Shown here in pieces: positions 1-9,577 of a stretch of 64,000 bases of DNA. How positions within the stretch are numbered: position 1 is the stretch's first letter; each line of letters starts with the position of its first letter. The position numbers were made by a program, and so were the translations under genes. The DNA is taken from contig OZ245942.1 in assembly GCA_965230065.1 (NCBI GenBank), positions 5,766,001-5,830,000 on the forward strand, given 5' to 3'. The notes beneath the pieces were generated by a model that worked only from the letters and a program-made list of their open reading frames with translations, ran no database searches and was not told where the DNA came from. Source of the DNA: G965230065 sp965230065. Its GTDB lineage: Bacteria > Bacteroidota > Bacteroidia > Cytophagales > Cyclobacteriaceae.

Positions 1-990
1 TTCTGGTTGGTATAAGATTCCATTTTCAGATAATGAATATTGGATTATCATAGCAAAGATGGCTTTGAAAATAATGAAAAACAAAAAATAAAGCCAACTC
101 TGCTGGTAAAGAATTGGCTTGCAAAACAGTTAGTAGTAATAATACACTGCCCAAGATAAGAATAATTTAAGAAGTTTACCATGAAAAGTAAGTTGAATGC
201 TTGTTTTGGGAAGAAAGTATGGATGATCTCACCTGGCGGTCAAATTATCAGTACAGGCAATAAATATGTCGTTGACTTCATGTTTATTCAGGTATGTAAA
301 AACCTGAAGCCAGAAGTCAGCACCTTTGCTTTCAGAGATATACATACCCAGTACAGTATTTCCTTCCTACCCTCCTTATTGATACCCAGGATGCTATTTA
401 GAGCTTTGTGATTTAACTTACCCTCCAGACTTTAAACCAAGCCGAAGGGGGGGGGAATCACATCAAGCCACACAATGCATTATTCTGGCTCTAAAGGGCG
501 CCACTGCTGCTACTTTGCCTCAGGATTTTTTGGCCTGTGTTATCCCTAAGTAATCAGATGGATATCTCTGTATCAAAAACCTCAGAATTGTGGCTCTGAA
601 TATCCCACAGACTGTTTCCTAATCCGTACATGGCTAACATTTTGCTAGTCCAGGATGTCAACCATGATAGAACGAGGCTTCTAGATATCCTGTGGCGATA
701 TTGTGGTGTCTCGTTCTCCCCTTCTCTCCGGCTATTCTTTACGGTCTTCCGTCATTTGTTATTGTAACTATTGCAAGATCCACGGCCAGATTCATCACTG
801 GCCAGAAGCCCCTCCATCTCAGCTTCCAGTGCCTCTTCAAAAAATTCTATTAGCACTGGGGCAAATCGCTCCACCTTTTCCAAATAATGGCTCTCCGCTC
901 TTAAAATTGTCGTAACACTATTTCCTTTAAGCTTGCTTTCTCTCGCAAACTCCTCCTTAATACTTATAAATTTTCAGCTATATTCAAAGT
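1..990 (-). pseudogene. Fossil IS256-family transposase, runs off left edge
   Basis: Read on the minus strand in shifting frames. From about 976 down to 775 an open stretch contains 'EEFARESKLKGNSVTTILRA' and 'EEALEAEMEGLLA', the N-terminal segment of the family. About 643-545 reads 'KMLAMYGLGNSLWDIQSH', about 498-455 reads 'PLEPE*CIVWLDVI' (first catalytic Asp segment), and about 395-260 reads 'MYISESKGADFWLQVF' and 'DIFIACTDNL' (second Asp segment), followed by 'IHTFFPKQAFN'. Several stops and shifts, and a poly-G run near 448, make it non-functional. The C-terminal part, with the last catalytic residue, is poorly preserved in 1-200 or lies outside. Plus-strand open frames over 181-411 and 703-915 are antisense shadows. 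Family assignment rests on order and spacing of these motifs; no terminal repeats were identified. Confidence 0.8.
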
Positions 991-1050
991 TTAGACATAG
1001 ATGAAATAACAGTCTATTAAAGTAGGATTTTGTGTACATTATTTATAACC

Positions 1051-1090
1051 AAAAAAGCCCTGAAAAATTTTCCAGAGCTTTTTTATTTTA
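1051..1090. terminator. Bidirectional hairpin terminator
   Basis: Arms AAAAAAGCcCTG (1051-1062) and CAGaGCTTTTTT (1073-1084) form a stem with one mismatch around an A/T-rich loop, with a T run on the plus strand and, reading the other way, on the minus strand. It lies between the dead transposase and the gene at 1412. The rest of 991-1411 is AT-rich with no other coding signal. Confidence 0.55.
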
Positions 1091-1349
1091 TCAAAGCGAA
1101 AGAGTACAATTATAAGTCAATTCATAATTTTAATAACATTTTTTTCGCATAGTATCTTACCTTGAGATTTTTCTTGATAATTTAAAAAATTCTTTTTCAA
1201 ACTGCATTTCTTCCCACGATTAGAAGAATTAATATTACATCCCTCAATAATGGTTAATCATTTTTAAATTATTCGTGGTTTAATTAACATTTGCCTTATG
1301 CCATTTTGAAACCCCAACCCGGTTGTTATTGTGCTTATTGATATTCTTC

Positions 1350-1385
1350 TTTGGTATACTGTTTGCCCTATTCTTTATAATTTTG
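1350..1385 (+). promoter_or_regulatory. Possible Bacteroidota-type promoter
   Basis: TAATTTTG at 1378-1385 fits the Bacteroidota -7 consensus TAnnTTTG and lies 26 bases before the ATG at 1412. A TTTG at 1350-1353 could be the -33 element, but the spacing of 24 bases is longer than usual. Inference only. Confidence 0.3.
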
Positions 1386-1411
1386 AAGAGTTCTGACAAG
1401 AATAAGTTTTA

Positions 1412-2038
1412 ATGAAATTTTGTTCAAAAAAGGAATCAATCGAGTTACTCAAAATTCTCATTGGGAATTTGGAGGATAATCTTCAATTCCTCGCTCCAAT
1501 AGGATGGTCATCATCAGCATACTTTCCTTTTTTTCATCCAACGGCAGAACAACAATATCATGCAAATATTAGGTTGCATAAAAGGTTTTATGAATTTCTG
1601 GGTGATACACCACTACCCCAAATTGAAGAATTTGAAGATGACAACAGCCCAACATTTATTGAAGCTGAACTACTTGAGCTTCTAGGGCGAGTCCTATATG
1701 AGTTACTTAACAATTATCGACTGCAACATAAGTCAGGAGCCATTTACGAATTTGGATCCGGAAGAAGTTGTGCAGAGTTTATAGCTCAGTTTTTCAATAT
1801 GCATTATCCCCAAGATCACATTAATTTTAATGATCTGGATTTTTTCCTGGCTCTTAATATGGATGACTTTATCAACCCGTTTCAAGTGTACGTTTTATTT
1901 TTTCGAAGATTGAGTTTTCAAAAAGTAAAGTTGCAATTCAAAAAAAGAGAAATTGATATTTTTAATGATCAAATACCACCTGAAATTGCTGCGTACAAAT
2001 TGGTTTTTGGGAAACTCCCATGTAAAAGAAGAAAGTAA
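1412..2038 (+). CDS. Hypothetical protein, 208 aa
   Basis: I do not recognise this family. The protein is soluble-looking, with no signal peptide or membrane segment. It is rich in aromatic residues (Phe/Tyr, for example 'SSAYFPFFHPTAEQQYHANI') and has a helical N-terminal half and a basic tail ending KRRK. It stands alone: a fossil transposase lies upstream and a convergent OmpA-family gene downstream with a 42-base gap. The ATG is preceded by an A/T-rich leader and no Shine-Dalgarno sequence, as is common in this phylum. Coding is supported by one uninterrupted frame with a balanced composition, but no function can be given. Confidence 0.6.
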   Translation: MKFCSKKESIELLKILIGNLEDNLQFLAPIGWSSSAYFPFFHPTAEQQYHANIRLHKRFYEFLGDTPLPQIEEFEDDNSPTFIEAELLELLGRVLYELLNNYRLQHKSGAIYEFGSGRSCAEFIAQFFNMHYPQDHINFNDLDFFLALNMDDFINPFQVYVLFFRRLSFQKVKLQFKKREIDIFNDQIPPEIAAYKLVFGKLPCKRRK

Positions 2039-2080
2039 TCTGATAGAATAAGGAACTCCAAATGAAAGTAAATTACTCTT

Positions 2081-3610
2081 TCAATCAACTTGCATAAAAT
2101 ATATTAATTGTAACTCGACTCTTCGGTTTAGCTCCCTCCCCTCGAATTCATCATCATTTGTTGCTAATGGATATTTTTCACCAAAACCCTGAGGTATCAA
2201 CCTTTCATCTTTCATGCCGCTCTTTTCTTTAAAGTACTTAGCGATTTGACCGGCTCTGCGTTTTGACAGTTGTAAATTTTTATATGTGGAACCTGTGGCA
2301 TCCGAATAACCAAAGACCTTTAATTTTAAGTATTTATTAGATAACATTATCTCATGAATTTTATTTAAGAAAGGAATATATTTTTCCTGAATTTCCCATT
2401 TATCTTTTTCAAAGTATATGTTTTCAACAAAATTAAATTGTATAATATTATTCCCTTCTAAAATATTGATTGAAGGGAAAGTATTTAATATTCTTTTGGT
2501 GCTGGTTGCGTGGGTAGAATTTGCTTGAGCGTGATCTATGCTGTCATTAAATACCATTTTTTCAGGATGAACTGATGAATTGGTATTGTGTGATGGATTT
2601 TTAGAAGAACTTTCACTTTCATGTTTTTTTCTTGCTGATAACTCAAAAGTTACATCCGGAATTACCTCACTTGAAATATTAAAGCCTGGTTTGAATTTCT
2701 CTGGAAGCCTGGCTTTAAAAATATCGCGATTCGAACTTCGCTTTTTATAAGATTCAAAAAAGATTTCCCCAAAGTCAGCAGTAATGGAAAAGAAGACCTC
2801 TTCATTGCTACTGTTAATTGGTGCTCCAATATTCTCTGGTTCAGACCAATTAGTCCAACTTTCGTCTAATCTGTTAGAGAAAAAAATATCTGCTCCTCCC
2901 TCTCCTGGATGACCTTCAGATACAAAAAACAGGCTTTTACCATCTGAACCAAGAAAAGGTGAATATTCTGCCTTTTTGGTATTTATGGAAGTACCTAAAT
3001 TTACCGGACTTCCCCAGCTACCATCAGCAGTAGGAAAACTCACATAAATATCTTGGCCTCCAACATTATTTTTTGATGCTTTTTGAATAGCAATTAATAA
3101 TACCCCCTCCTTGTATGAGTAATAAAAATCAGCATAAGGGCTCTTATTACTATAATTATGGATTTCCATAGGTAAAGGCTCCGACCAGATTGAATTCTCA
3201 AAGGATGACTTAGCAAGTATTTTACCATCACCTTTTTCAATGCTACTATATGTGTTCACGAATATTCCTTCATTAACCTCTGGATTTATTGTCACTACTG
3301 CATTTCCCATTTTGTTATTAAGGGGCTTACCTGCATTCATTGAAATACCCCATTCTTTACTTTTATCTTTTCTGCAAAACCAAATATCTTGTGGATCTCC
3401 TTTCCCCCCTATATTATCTGGATGTTCTCTCCTACAAAAAAATAAAGTATTGCCGTCTCCCGAAATCAAAGGTCTGCTTTCTACGAATGAAGAGTTGATT
3501 GAACTTGGAAGACGTATCTTTTGTATTTCAATATCTTCTACTTTTACAGCCTGGGGCAGGCTTTCAAAAAAACCTCCAGTAATTATACCAATTATCAATA
3601 ATAGTTTCAT
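2081..3610 (-). CDS. OmpA-family lipid/cell-wall anchored protein with PD40 propeller
   Basis: 509 aa. It has a short N-terminal hydrophobic segment (residues 1-20) that looks like a signal peptide. A PD40/WD40-like beta-propeller covers roughly 35-320, with repeats of the type 'SGDGNTLFF', 'LGSDGKSLFF' and 'ITADFGEIFF'. A Ser/Asn-rich low-complexity linker spans about 325-375, and a C-terminal OmpA domain about 395-505 carries 'VFGYSDATGS' and 'LSKRRAGQIAKYF...NRRVEL', the peptidoglycan-binding Asp/Arg pair. Such proteins sit in the periplasm or outer membrane and bind peptidoglycan through the OmpA fold; in Bacteroidota many accompany gliding or type IX secretion parts, but no PorP/SprF homologue is adjacent. 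It lacks the TPR and carboxypeptidase-regulatory segments of the larger relative at 4580, so it is a shorter variant of that architecture. Confidence 0.82.
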   Translation of the reverse strand: MKLLLIIGIITGGFFESLPQAVKVEDIEIQKIRLPSSINSSFVESRPLISGDGNTLFFCRREHPDNIGGKGDPQDIWFCRKDKSKEWGISMNAGKPLNNKMGNAVVTINPEVNEGIFVNTYSSIEKGDGKILAKSSFENSIWSEPLPMEIHNYSNKSPYADFYYSYKEGVLLIAIQKASKNNVGGQDIYVSFPTADGSWGSPVNLGTSINTKKAEYSPFLGSDGKSLFFVSEGHPGEGGADIFFSNRLDESWTNWSEPENIGAPINSSNEEVFFSITADFGEIFFESYKKRSSNRDIFKARLPEKFKPGFNISSEVIPDVTFELSARKKHESESSSKNPSHNTNSSVHPEKMVFNDSIDHAQANSTHATSTKRILNTFPSINILEGNNIIQFNFVENIYFEKDKWEIQEKYIPFLNKIHEIMLSNKYLKLKVFGYSDATGSTYKNLQLSKRRAGQIAKYFKEKSGMKDERLIPQGFGEKYPLATNDDEFEGRELNRRVELQLIYFMQVD

Positions 3611-4434
3611 TCAATAGAAATTTTGATAAAAAAATTATTTGAAAATAATAATTCTTTTAATTGAAACCATAAAAAAGGATTTTAATGGTTTTAAATTATT
3701 TATTTCAAAGATTATATTAAATTATTTTAATATTTTCTTACAGATTTATACCCTGCTCCCTCATCTCTGATTTTGCTTCATTTAGCATAATTTTTTTTTG
3801 AAGAGACGTAAGAATCATCATTCTAACAAATGGGATATAAACTTACCATTGTAAAAACTTTTATGATTTCAAAAAAATTTTACTGGAGGAAAACATTAAT
3901 TTTGGAAGACGTATTTTTTCTTGGTGCGAAGGTGATTTAGAAATTATTCTTCTAACTTTTTGAAGCCATCTCAATGAATAAATTGGGATGGCATTTTTTT
4001 AAATAACACTTCTAACATTTAAATAAAAATAATAACCTAGTGTAATTATTATATATTATGGTAAAATATCCTATTCAATTTTAAAGTTGACCCCTGGTCG
4101 AGATTGGAAATAGTGCAAAAGAAAATTAACTTTTTGACTTTCTTTCTAACCCAATTCATTGAGTTTAAACCCTACTATTGCTGGTTTTGGAATTAACAAA
4201 TCATGTGATCTACTATCTCCTACATATACTTTGGTATTCACCCAGGCATCGAAAAATTATTCATTTAATCTCAATCCTGTAAAGATTGATTTACAACTCT
4301 GTTTCTATTTTTATTGCCAGCAATACCAATAGCATAAATATTTAACTTTAAGGTTATTTCCTACATTTCATATATGTATAAATCAATACTTACAATAGTT
4401 TAAATTTATTACTTAACTAAGTTGCATTAATTTT
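3611..4434. other. 824-base intergenic region
   Basis: AT-rich, with many stops in all frames and no gene found. It contains one good hairpin (listed separately at 3965-4000). The next open frame formally begins with a TTG at 4435, but the likely translation signal is much further down at 4571-4582. Confidence 0.6.
3965..4000 (+). terminator. Rho-independent terminator without an obvious upstream gene
   Basis: GCCATCTCAAT (3965-3975), loop GAATAA, ATTGGGATGGC (3982-3992), then ATTTTTTT. This is an 11-bp stem with one G-U pair followed by a T run on the plus strand. No plus-strand gene ends just upstream, which leaves a small RNA or decayed gene as the possible client. Confidence 0.7.
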
Positions 4435-4579
4435 TTGATTTTTAGCAAGTTATACATAATTGTATTTTTGGAATTGGAAGTCTTTTATAATGTTCCCACT
4501 AAAATTCAGAATAATTTAATAATAATGATAAATTCAGCGAGAAATAATCAGGCGGTTAGAAACTCAATAAAAGGAGGTC

Positions 4580-6909
4580 ATGAAAAAATAATTTATTCAG
4601 CGCTTTTTTTACTTATTTATATTGGGTTCCATTCGCAAACTCAGTCCCAGGGTTCCCTGGATCCGATCATCGACCGGGCCAATAAGTTCTTTGAACTGGC
4701 CCAAAATTACGAAGCTGCATTGCCCCTATATCAGCAGGCAGTTGACGAAGGGGTTAACGATCCGATTGTTCATTACAGGCTGGGTGTATGTTACGCTGAA
4801 GCTCCTGTGCTGAACGAACAACTGAAAGCAGTTACTTATCTGGAGCAAGCACGCAGCAAACAATTAGATGCCGGCCTTCCTGCTGAGCTATATTATTATT
4901 TGGGAAAAACGTATCATAGAAATATTCAGGTGCAAGCAGCCATTGATAGCTATGAACAATATAAAAAGCTGGCCAAGCCCGATGATAAAAAATCACGGGA
5001 AAAACTGGATGATGCAGCCCGGCAAATGAAGATGTGCAAAAATGCCCTTTTCCTGATGAGCGAAAAGAAAGGCATTGTAATCCATCGGTTTAATGATGCA
5101 ATTAACTCTGCCAATACAGAATACAATCCGGTGGTAACCGCTGACGAAAGCATGATGGCCTATACAGCCTTACGGGAAGAACGCGGCAAGCTGGTAGAAA
5201 AGATATTCATTGCTGAAAAAGAAAGTAATGGCAAATGGGGTAATCCTAAAGAAATTGACTTGAAAACAAATTTCAACGTAGGCACCGCAGGCATATCAGC
5301 AGATGGACAGGAAATGCTGGTATTTGTAGGAGGTGCCAACAATACCGGCAACCTGTATACTATTAAAAAAACAGCCAAAGGGTGGTCGGTACCTGCTACT
5401 ATGGGAGATCATGTCAATTCCAGGTTTTTGGAAACCACCGCCAGCATGACGCCCAATGGTAAAACTATATATTTTGCCAGTAACCGGAACAGTGGTTACG
5501 GAGGCATGGACATCTACAAAGTTTCAATGCTGCCTGGCGGTAAATGGGGCAAACCAGAAAATTTAGGCCCTTCTGTAAATACAGAACATGACGAAGATGC
5601 TCCTTTCATTCACCCTGATAGCAAAACTTTGTTTTTTACTTCCAACGGGCCTAATTCTATGGGAGGGTATGACATATTTAGGACTGATTATGTGGGGGGT
5701 AAATGGAGATCACCTGAAAACCTGGGATATCCTATCAATACACCTACTGATGATAATTACTTTACACTCACAGCCAATGGAAAAACAGGGTATTTTTCAT
5801 CGGAGCGTAAAGGTGGACAAGGAGGGCAGGATATTTACTATTTTGAAATGCCAGAGCAGGATGCCAATATTCCGCTCACCTTAATAAAAGGTAGAATTTT
5901 GGCAGGTGAAGACGAACCGAAACCTGTCCCTACAGAAATTAAAGTAGTAGACAACGAAGCTCATAAAAAAGTAGACTATGTTTATAATCCCGAAGCTGCC
6001 ACAGGTAATTATTTGATTATTCTTCCTCCGGGCCGGAATTATGATCTTATCATAGAATCGGAAGGTTATTTGCCGTATACGGTCAATATCAACATCCCAA
6101 ATCAGAATTATTTCTATGAACTTTATCAGGAGATTATTTTGAAACCCATCAAACAATTTGGGGTAGTGGTAGGACAGGAGATTTCAGTAAAAAATGCTTT
6201 CCATAATGTAAATGAAAATGCCAAGACTTCTGTAAGGCAAGCTAACGAAGCCATGCTGGTTCAGAAAGATAGTATTGATTTATACGATATGATGGAATCT
6301 ATCATTGCAGCCACAGATACCGCTGCCTTTGAGTACCTGTTGGACCTGATGTATACTACCAATCCGGTGGATGAAGTAGACTTTGAATCACTGGAAGAAG
6401 ACAAGGTAGAAGCCGCCGGAGTGTCTTACTATTATGACGAAACCGGAACGGATAATTTAGAGGCCAAAAAAGTAGGTAATGAAACTGTATATACCCTTCC
6501 TACTTTTTATGTAACTGAAGAAGCCATTAAACAGAAGAACAGAAAACCTATTGTGGCTGATTATGACAAAAGCTTATTGAATAAAGTAACCAAAGTCTAT
6601 TTTGATATAGGGCAAAGCAAGTTCGATGAAACTGCTACTGCTGATTTGCAAAACGTGTCTGATTTATTGAAAAAACACCTGGCCCTCGGGGTCGAGATTT
6701 CGGGATATGCATCCCCGGAAGGAAATGCAGAGGATAACCAGCGGTTATCCAATGAACGGGCCATTGAAGTACTCAATTTCTTTAACCAGCGCGGTATTGT
6801 AAGAAGACGGATCAAAGCAATTGGTTATGGCGCTACTACAGGCAAAGCAGGCAAAAAAGATGAGAGCAGAAGGGTAGAAATTAAACTAATGGAATGGCAG
6901 AAAAGATAA
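4580..6909 (+). pseudogene. TPR-PD40-OmpA envelope protein (PorE-like layout), start one base out of frame
   Basis: The open frame runs 4435-6909 (824 codons). Order of domains: signal-peptide-like segment (about 53-66 of the frame, 'IIYSALFLLIYIGF'), TPR repeats (70-200), PD40 propeller repeats (about 230-500, 'GMDIYKVSM', 'GYDIFRTDY', 'GQDIYYFEM'), a carboxypeptidase-regulatory-like segment (505-590), and OmpA (about 715-824, 'EISGYASPEG', 'ESRRVEIKL'). This matches the known layout of PorE-type proteins linked to type IX secretion, so a periplasmic peptidoglycan-anchoring role is likely; no PorP/SprF gene is adjacent. Oddity: the natural start (AAGGAGG at 4571-4577, ATG at 4580, then A6) is one base out of frame. 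With A7 it would read MKKIIYSA, whereas now it gives MKK-stop. The in-frame alternative is ATG 4525, with a poor N-terminus. It may be an indel, a sequencing error or slippage; otherwise it is intact. Confidence 0.75.
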
Positions 6910-7018
6910 ATTAGTCCAACTGGAGTAAACTGGCATGATTGAAATCAAAAAAAGCAAACCAAAGAATTTGATTTGCTATAATCATTTACATTAATAATGC
7001 AACTTAATATATGGTTGC

Positions 7019-7417
7019 CTAACCAGCCAATAAGCACTTGGTATCAGATGTTACGCTTGGAAAATTGTAACAAGAATGATAATAGGTTGTAACAAAGCAG
7101 TTCGTATCAGGTATCCGCTCAGCAATGGCAATATAATTATCAGCTAAATTATCACCGTATGAATAATCTTTCATGAATATTGTAATTAAATTGAGATCTT
7201 TATTCAGATAAAAATTCAATATTTCAATATTGCAGATTTGCTCTTCCGGTATAGGTAGAATAATTGAATAATCATCAAATTCCAGTGATTGAATGGTAGA
7301 ATTTAAATTGTAATAATAATCTCCATAGGATTCATGCTTTTCAAACAGTAAATCCAGATGATAACCTTTTAACTTTTCTTTTAAATTAATAGTTATAGTT
7401 CTCACGTCCATACTCAC
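7019..7417 (-). CDS. Hypothetical protein, 132 aa
   Basis: Not recognised. It is an acidic, tyrosine-rich, soluble protein with alternating beta-type segments such as 'SIILPIPEEQICNIEILNFY' and 'LITIFMKDYSYG'. It lies 22 bases downstream of the hybrid kinase gene on the same strand, so it is probably cotranscribed with it. The size and strand pattern resemble small Bacteroidota immunity-like or accessory proteins, but this is only an impression. Confidence 0.55.
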   Translation of the reverse strand: MSMDVRTITINLKEKLKGYHLDLLFEKHESYGDYYYNLNSTIQSLEFDDYSIILPIPEEQICNIEILNFYLNKDLNLITIFMKDYSYGDNLADNYIAIAERIPDTNCFVTTYYHSCYNFPSVTSDTKCLLAG

Positions 7418-7439
7418 AAATTAATAATTAATGTTAAAT

Positions 7440-9434
7440 TTAATTTTTCTGTAATTCCCTTATGGTGTAGAGTAATTTTTCTTTCAATTGATTGAAAGAA
7501 CTGTTCAAAATTTTACTATTTCTTGAATCAATTGCTTCCTTATAATGCTCCAGTAACATTAATAAGTTTAAAGCACCAATTTGCTTTAGTGTGGGCTTAA
7601 TCATGTGGATTCTTCTGGATAATAAAAATACATCTTTAGTAGGAAGTTCCTGAAGCACTCCATTTAATTCATTTATAATCGATTCTTTCACCTTATCTAA
7701 TCCTTCTGCATCAGTTTTAAAAAGGTCTTTAAGTATTTTTAAATTAATAATATCTTGTGATAATTTTACCTCATCATTCGATCTTCTATCATTTTTATTG
7801 GGTTTAGAAGATCTGTTTTCTGCAGGAAATAAAATAGAATTTATTACTTGATAGAGCTGATCTGGTGGGCAAGGCTTGGTGATTAAACCTGAAAAGCCAA
7901 CCATTTCAATATTGAAATCAACCTCTGATTCAGTATTGGCCGTAAGTGCTAAAATAGGTGTAGTAATCCTGTATTTATTTTTTATGATTTCTGTGGCATC
8001 TCTTCCACCCATTTCAGGCATATTTAGATCCATCAATATTAAGTCATAAACATTTTCTTGGACAAGGGCCAATGCCTCAAGGCCATTTGTTGCGAAATCC
8101 ACATTGGCCCCTACCCTATTGAATAATTTCTCAAATACATTTCTGTTAAGAACATGATCCTCTGCCATTAAGAACCGTTTCTGTGAAAAGTTAAATTTTT
8201 CCTTAGTAAGCGACTCGCTTACTGCCTGGTATTGAAGTTGATTATCAACTTTTAAAACAACATCAAATGAGAAAATTGATCCTTTATTCTCTTCACTTTC
8301 AACATGTATTTCCCCTCCGAAAAGTTTAACAATTTTTTGACAAATTGAAAGCCCAAGTCCTGTACCTAACCCTTGTTTAGAGTTGCTATCATTGAGTTGT
8401 TCATATGGTTTAAAAATGGTGGGAATTTTGTCTTTCGGAATCCCAACACCGCTATCTTCCACAGAAAATTTTAAATGTACGGAAGACTGGTTTTCCTTAA
8501 GTTTTACAACTCGAAGTTGGACGCACTCACCGGCTGGTGAAAATTTTATTGCATTGCTCAATAAATTGATAAGAACCTGTTTTAACCTGATGTGGTCACC
8601 AAGGACTATTTTAGGAATTGTATGGTCTAGTTGATAAAATAATTGAATTTCTTTCTCTTGCGCCGTTACCACCATAGATTGGGACAGGTGGTGGATAAAA
8701 TTTTTGAGCAAAAAAGGAGATGAATTCAGATTAAGTTTGTTCTCGCTAAGTTTACTAAGATCAAGTATATTGTTTACAATTGAAACTAAATTCTCACTTG
8801 AAAATTTTAGGGCATTAAGTGTCTCTTTCTCAAAGTTATTGTGATTATCTTCTTGTAAAATATGTGTTAATGCTACTATTGCATTTAATGGGGTCCGGAT
8901 TTCATGTGAAATGAACGAAACGTATCTAGCATTATTCTCAATGGATTTTTGAGTTTCCCCTTTCCCATTGCTTTTATCCTCACTTTTCCTTTTAAAATGA
9001 CTAGTTGCCTGGATTGTCCCAAAGTATTCTGAGGAGCTTTTTCTCTGTATCGAAATTTGAACAGGAAAAATCTTTCCAATTTGATTCCTTACTCCTGTTT
9101 CAAAAGAACAGTGTTCACCAAATGACAGTTTCCGATGAATCTTCTGAAGTTGTATGTCATTTCCAAATGGAAAATAGTTGAAAAGATTTTGCGTAGTCAG
9201 GTGTTGTCCATTCTTTAATCCAAGAAGCCTTGCGGTGAATGGAGTAACATTTAGATCATTTGATTTTAGATTCAAATACCAATGCCCTGTCCTGCTCAGA
9301 TTTTCAAAAGATTGAAAATCACAATTAAATATGCTTTCTTGTTTAGCATATATATGGACTCTTACTCCATCTGGTGGATCGGCAAATACCCTTTCAGATT
9401 CAACATTAATATTTGTGGAAAGTGCTAAATTCAT
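7440..9434 (-). CDS. Soluble hybrid histidine kinase (PAS-HisKA-HATPase-receiver-HPt)
   Basis: 664 aa with no membrane segment, so cytoplasmic. A PAS-like N-terminus spans about 40-145. HisKA has 'SHEIRTPLNAI' with phospho-acceptor H177. HATPase has N-box 'LINLLSNAIKFSP', G1 'DSGVGIP' (328-333) and G2 'GTGLGLS'. The receiver spans about 420-535 with acidic pair E425/D426, phospho-acceptor D469 in 'LILMDLNMPEMGG' and K520. A C-terminal HPt-like helical domain has H610 in 'RRIHMIKPTL'. All phosphorelay residues are therefore present, giving a His177-Asp469-His610 chain whose output partner is not encoded nearby. The gene 22 bases downstream is unknown; upstream, 143 bases away, lies a divergent RpoD-like sigma factor on the same strand, a plausible functional neighbour but unproven. 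Confidence 0.9.
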   Translation of the reverse strand: MNLALSTNINVESERVFADPPDGVRVHIYAKQESIFNCDFQSFENLSRTGHWYLNLKSNDLNVTPFTARLLGLKNGQHLTTQNLFNYFPFGNDIQLQKIHRKLSFGEHCSFETGVRNQIGKIFPVQISIQRKSSSEYFGTIQATSHFKRKSEDKSNGKGETQKSIENNARYVSFISHEIRTPLNAIVALTHILQEDNHNNFEKETLNALKFSSENLVSIVNNILDLSKLSENKLNLNSSPFLLKNFIHHLSQSMVVTAQEKEIQLFYQLDHTIPKIVLGDHIRLKQVLINLLSNAIKFSPAGECVQLRVVKLKENQSSVHLKFSVEDSGVGIPKDKIPTIFKPYEQLNDSNSKQGLGTGLGLSICQKIVKLFGGEIHVESEENKGSIFSFDVVLKVDNQLQYQAVSESLTKEKFNFSQKRFLMAEDHVLNRNVFEKLFNRVGANVDFATNGLEALALVQENVYDLILMDLNMPEMGGRDATEIIKNKYRITTPILALTANTESEVDFNIEMVGFSGLITKPCPPDQLYQVINSILFPAENRSSKPNKNDRRSNDEVKLSQDIINLKILKDLFKTDAEGLDKVKESIINELNGVLQELPTKDVFLLSRRIHMIKPTLKQIGALNLLMLLEHYKEAIDSRNSKILNSSFNQLKEKLLYTIRELQKN

Positions 9435-9577
9435 ATTGAATAACTTTTCCCCAAATATTTAATAATTTAGCAAAAAATATTTTGCGATATTCTTAATAAA
9501 TAACGCATGTAAGAAAATACAATTAAATCGTTTGTATGGTATATGATTATATTTATAATTAATTATACTAAATTAAT

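Noticed and set aside
181..915. Two plus-strand frames in the first kilobase
   Set aside because: They lie antisense to recognisable IS256 transposase motifs.
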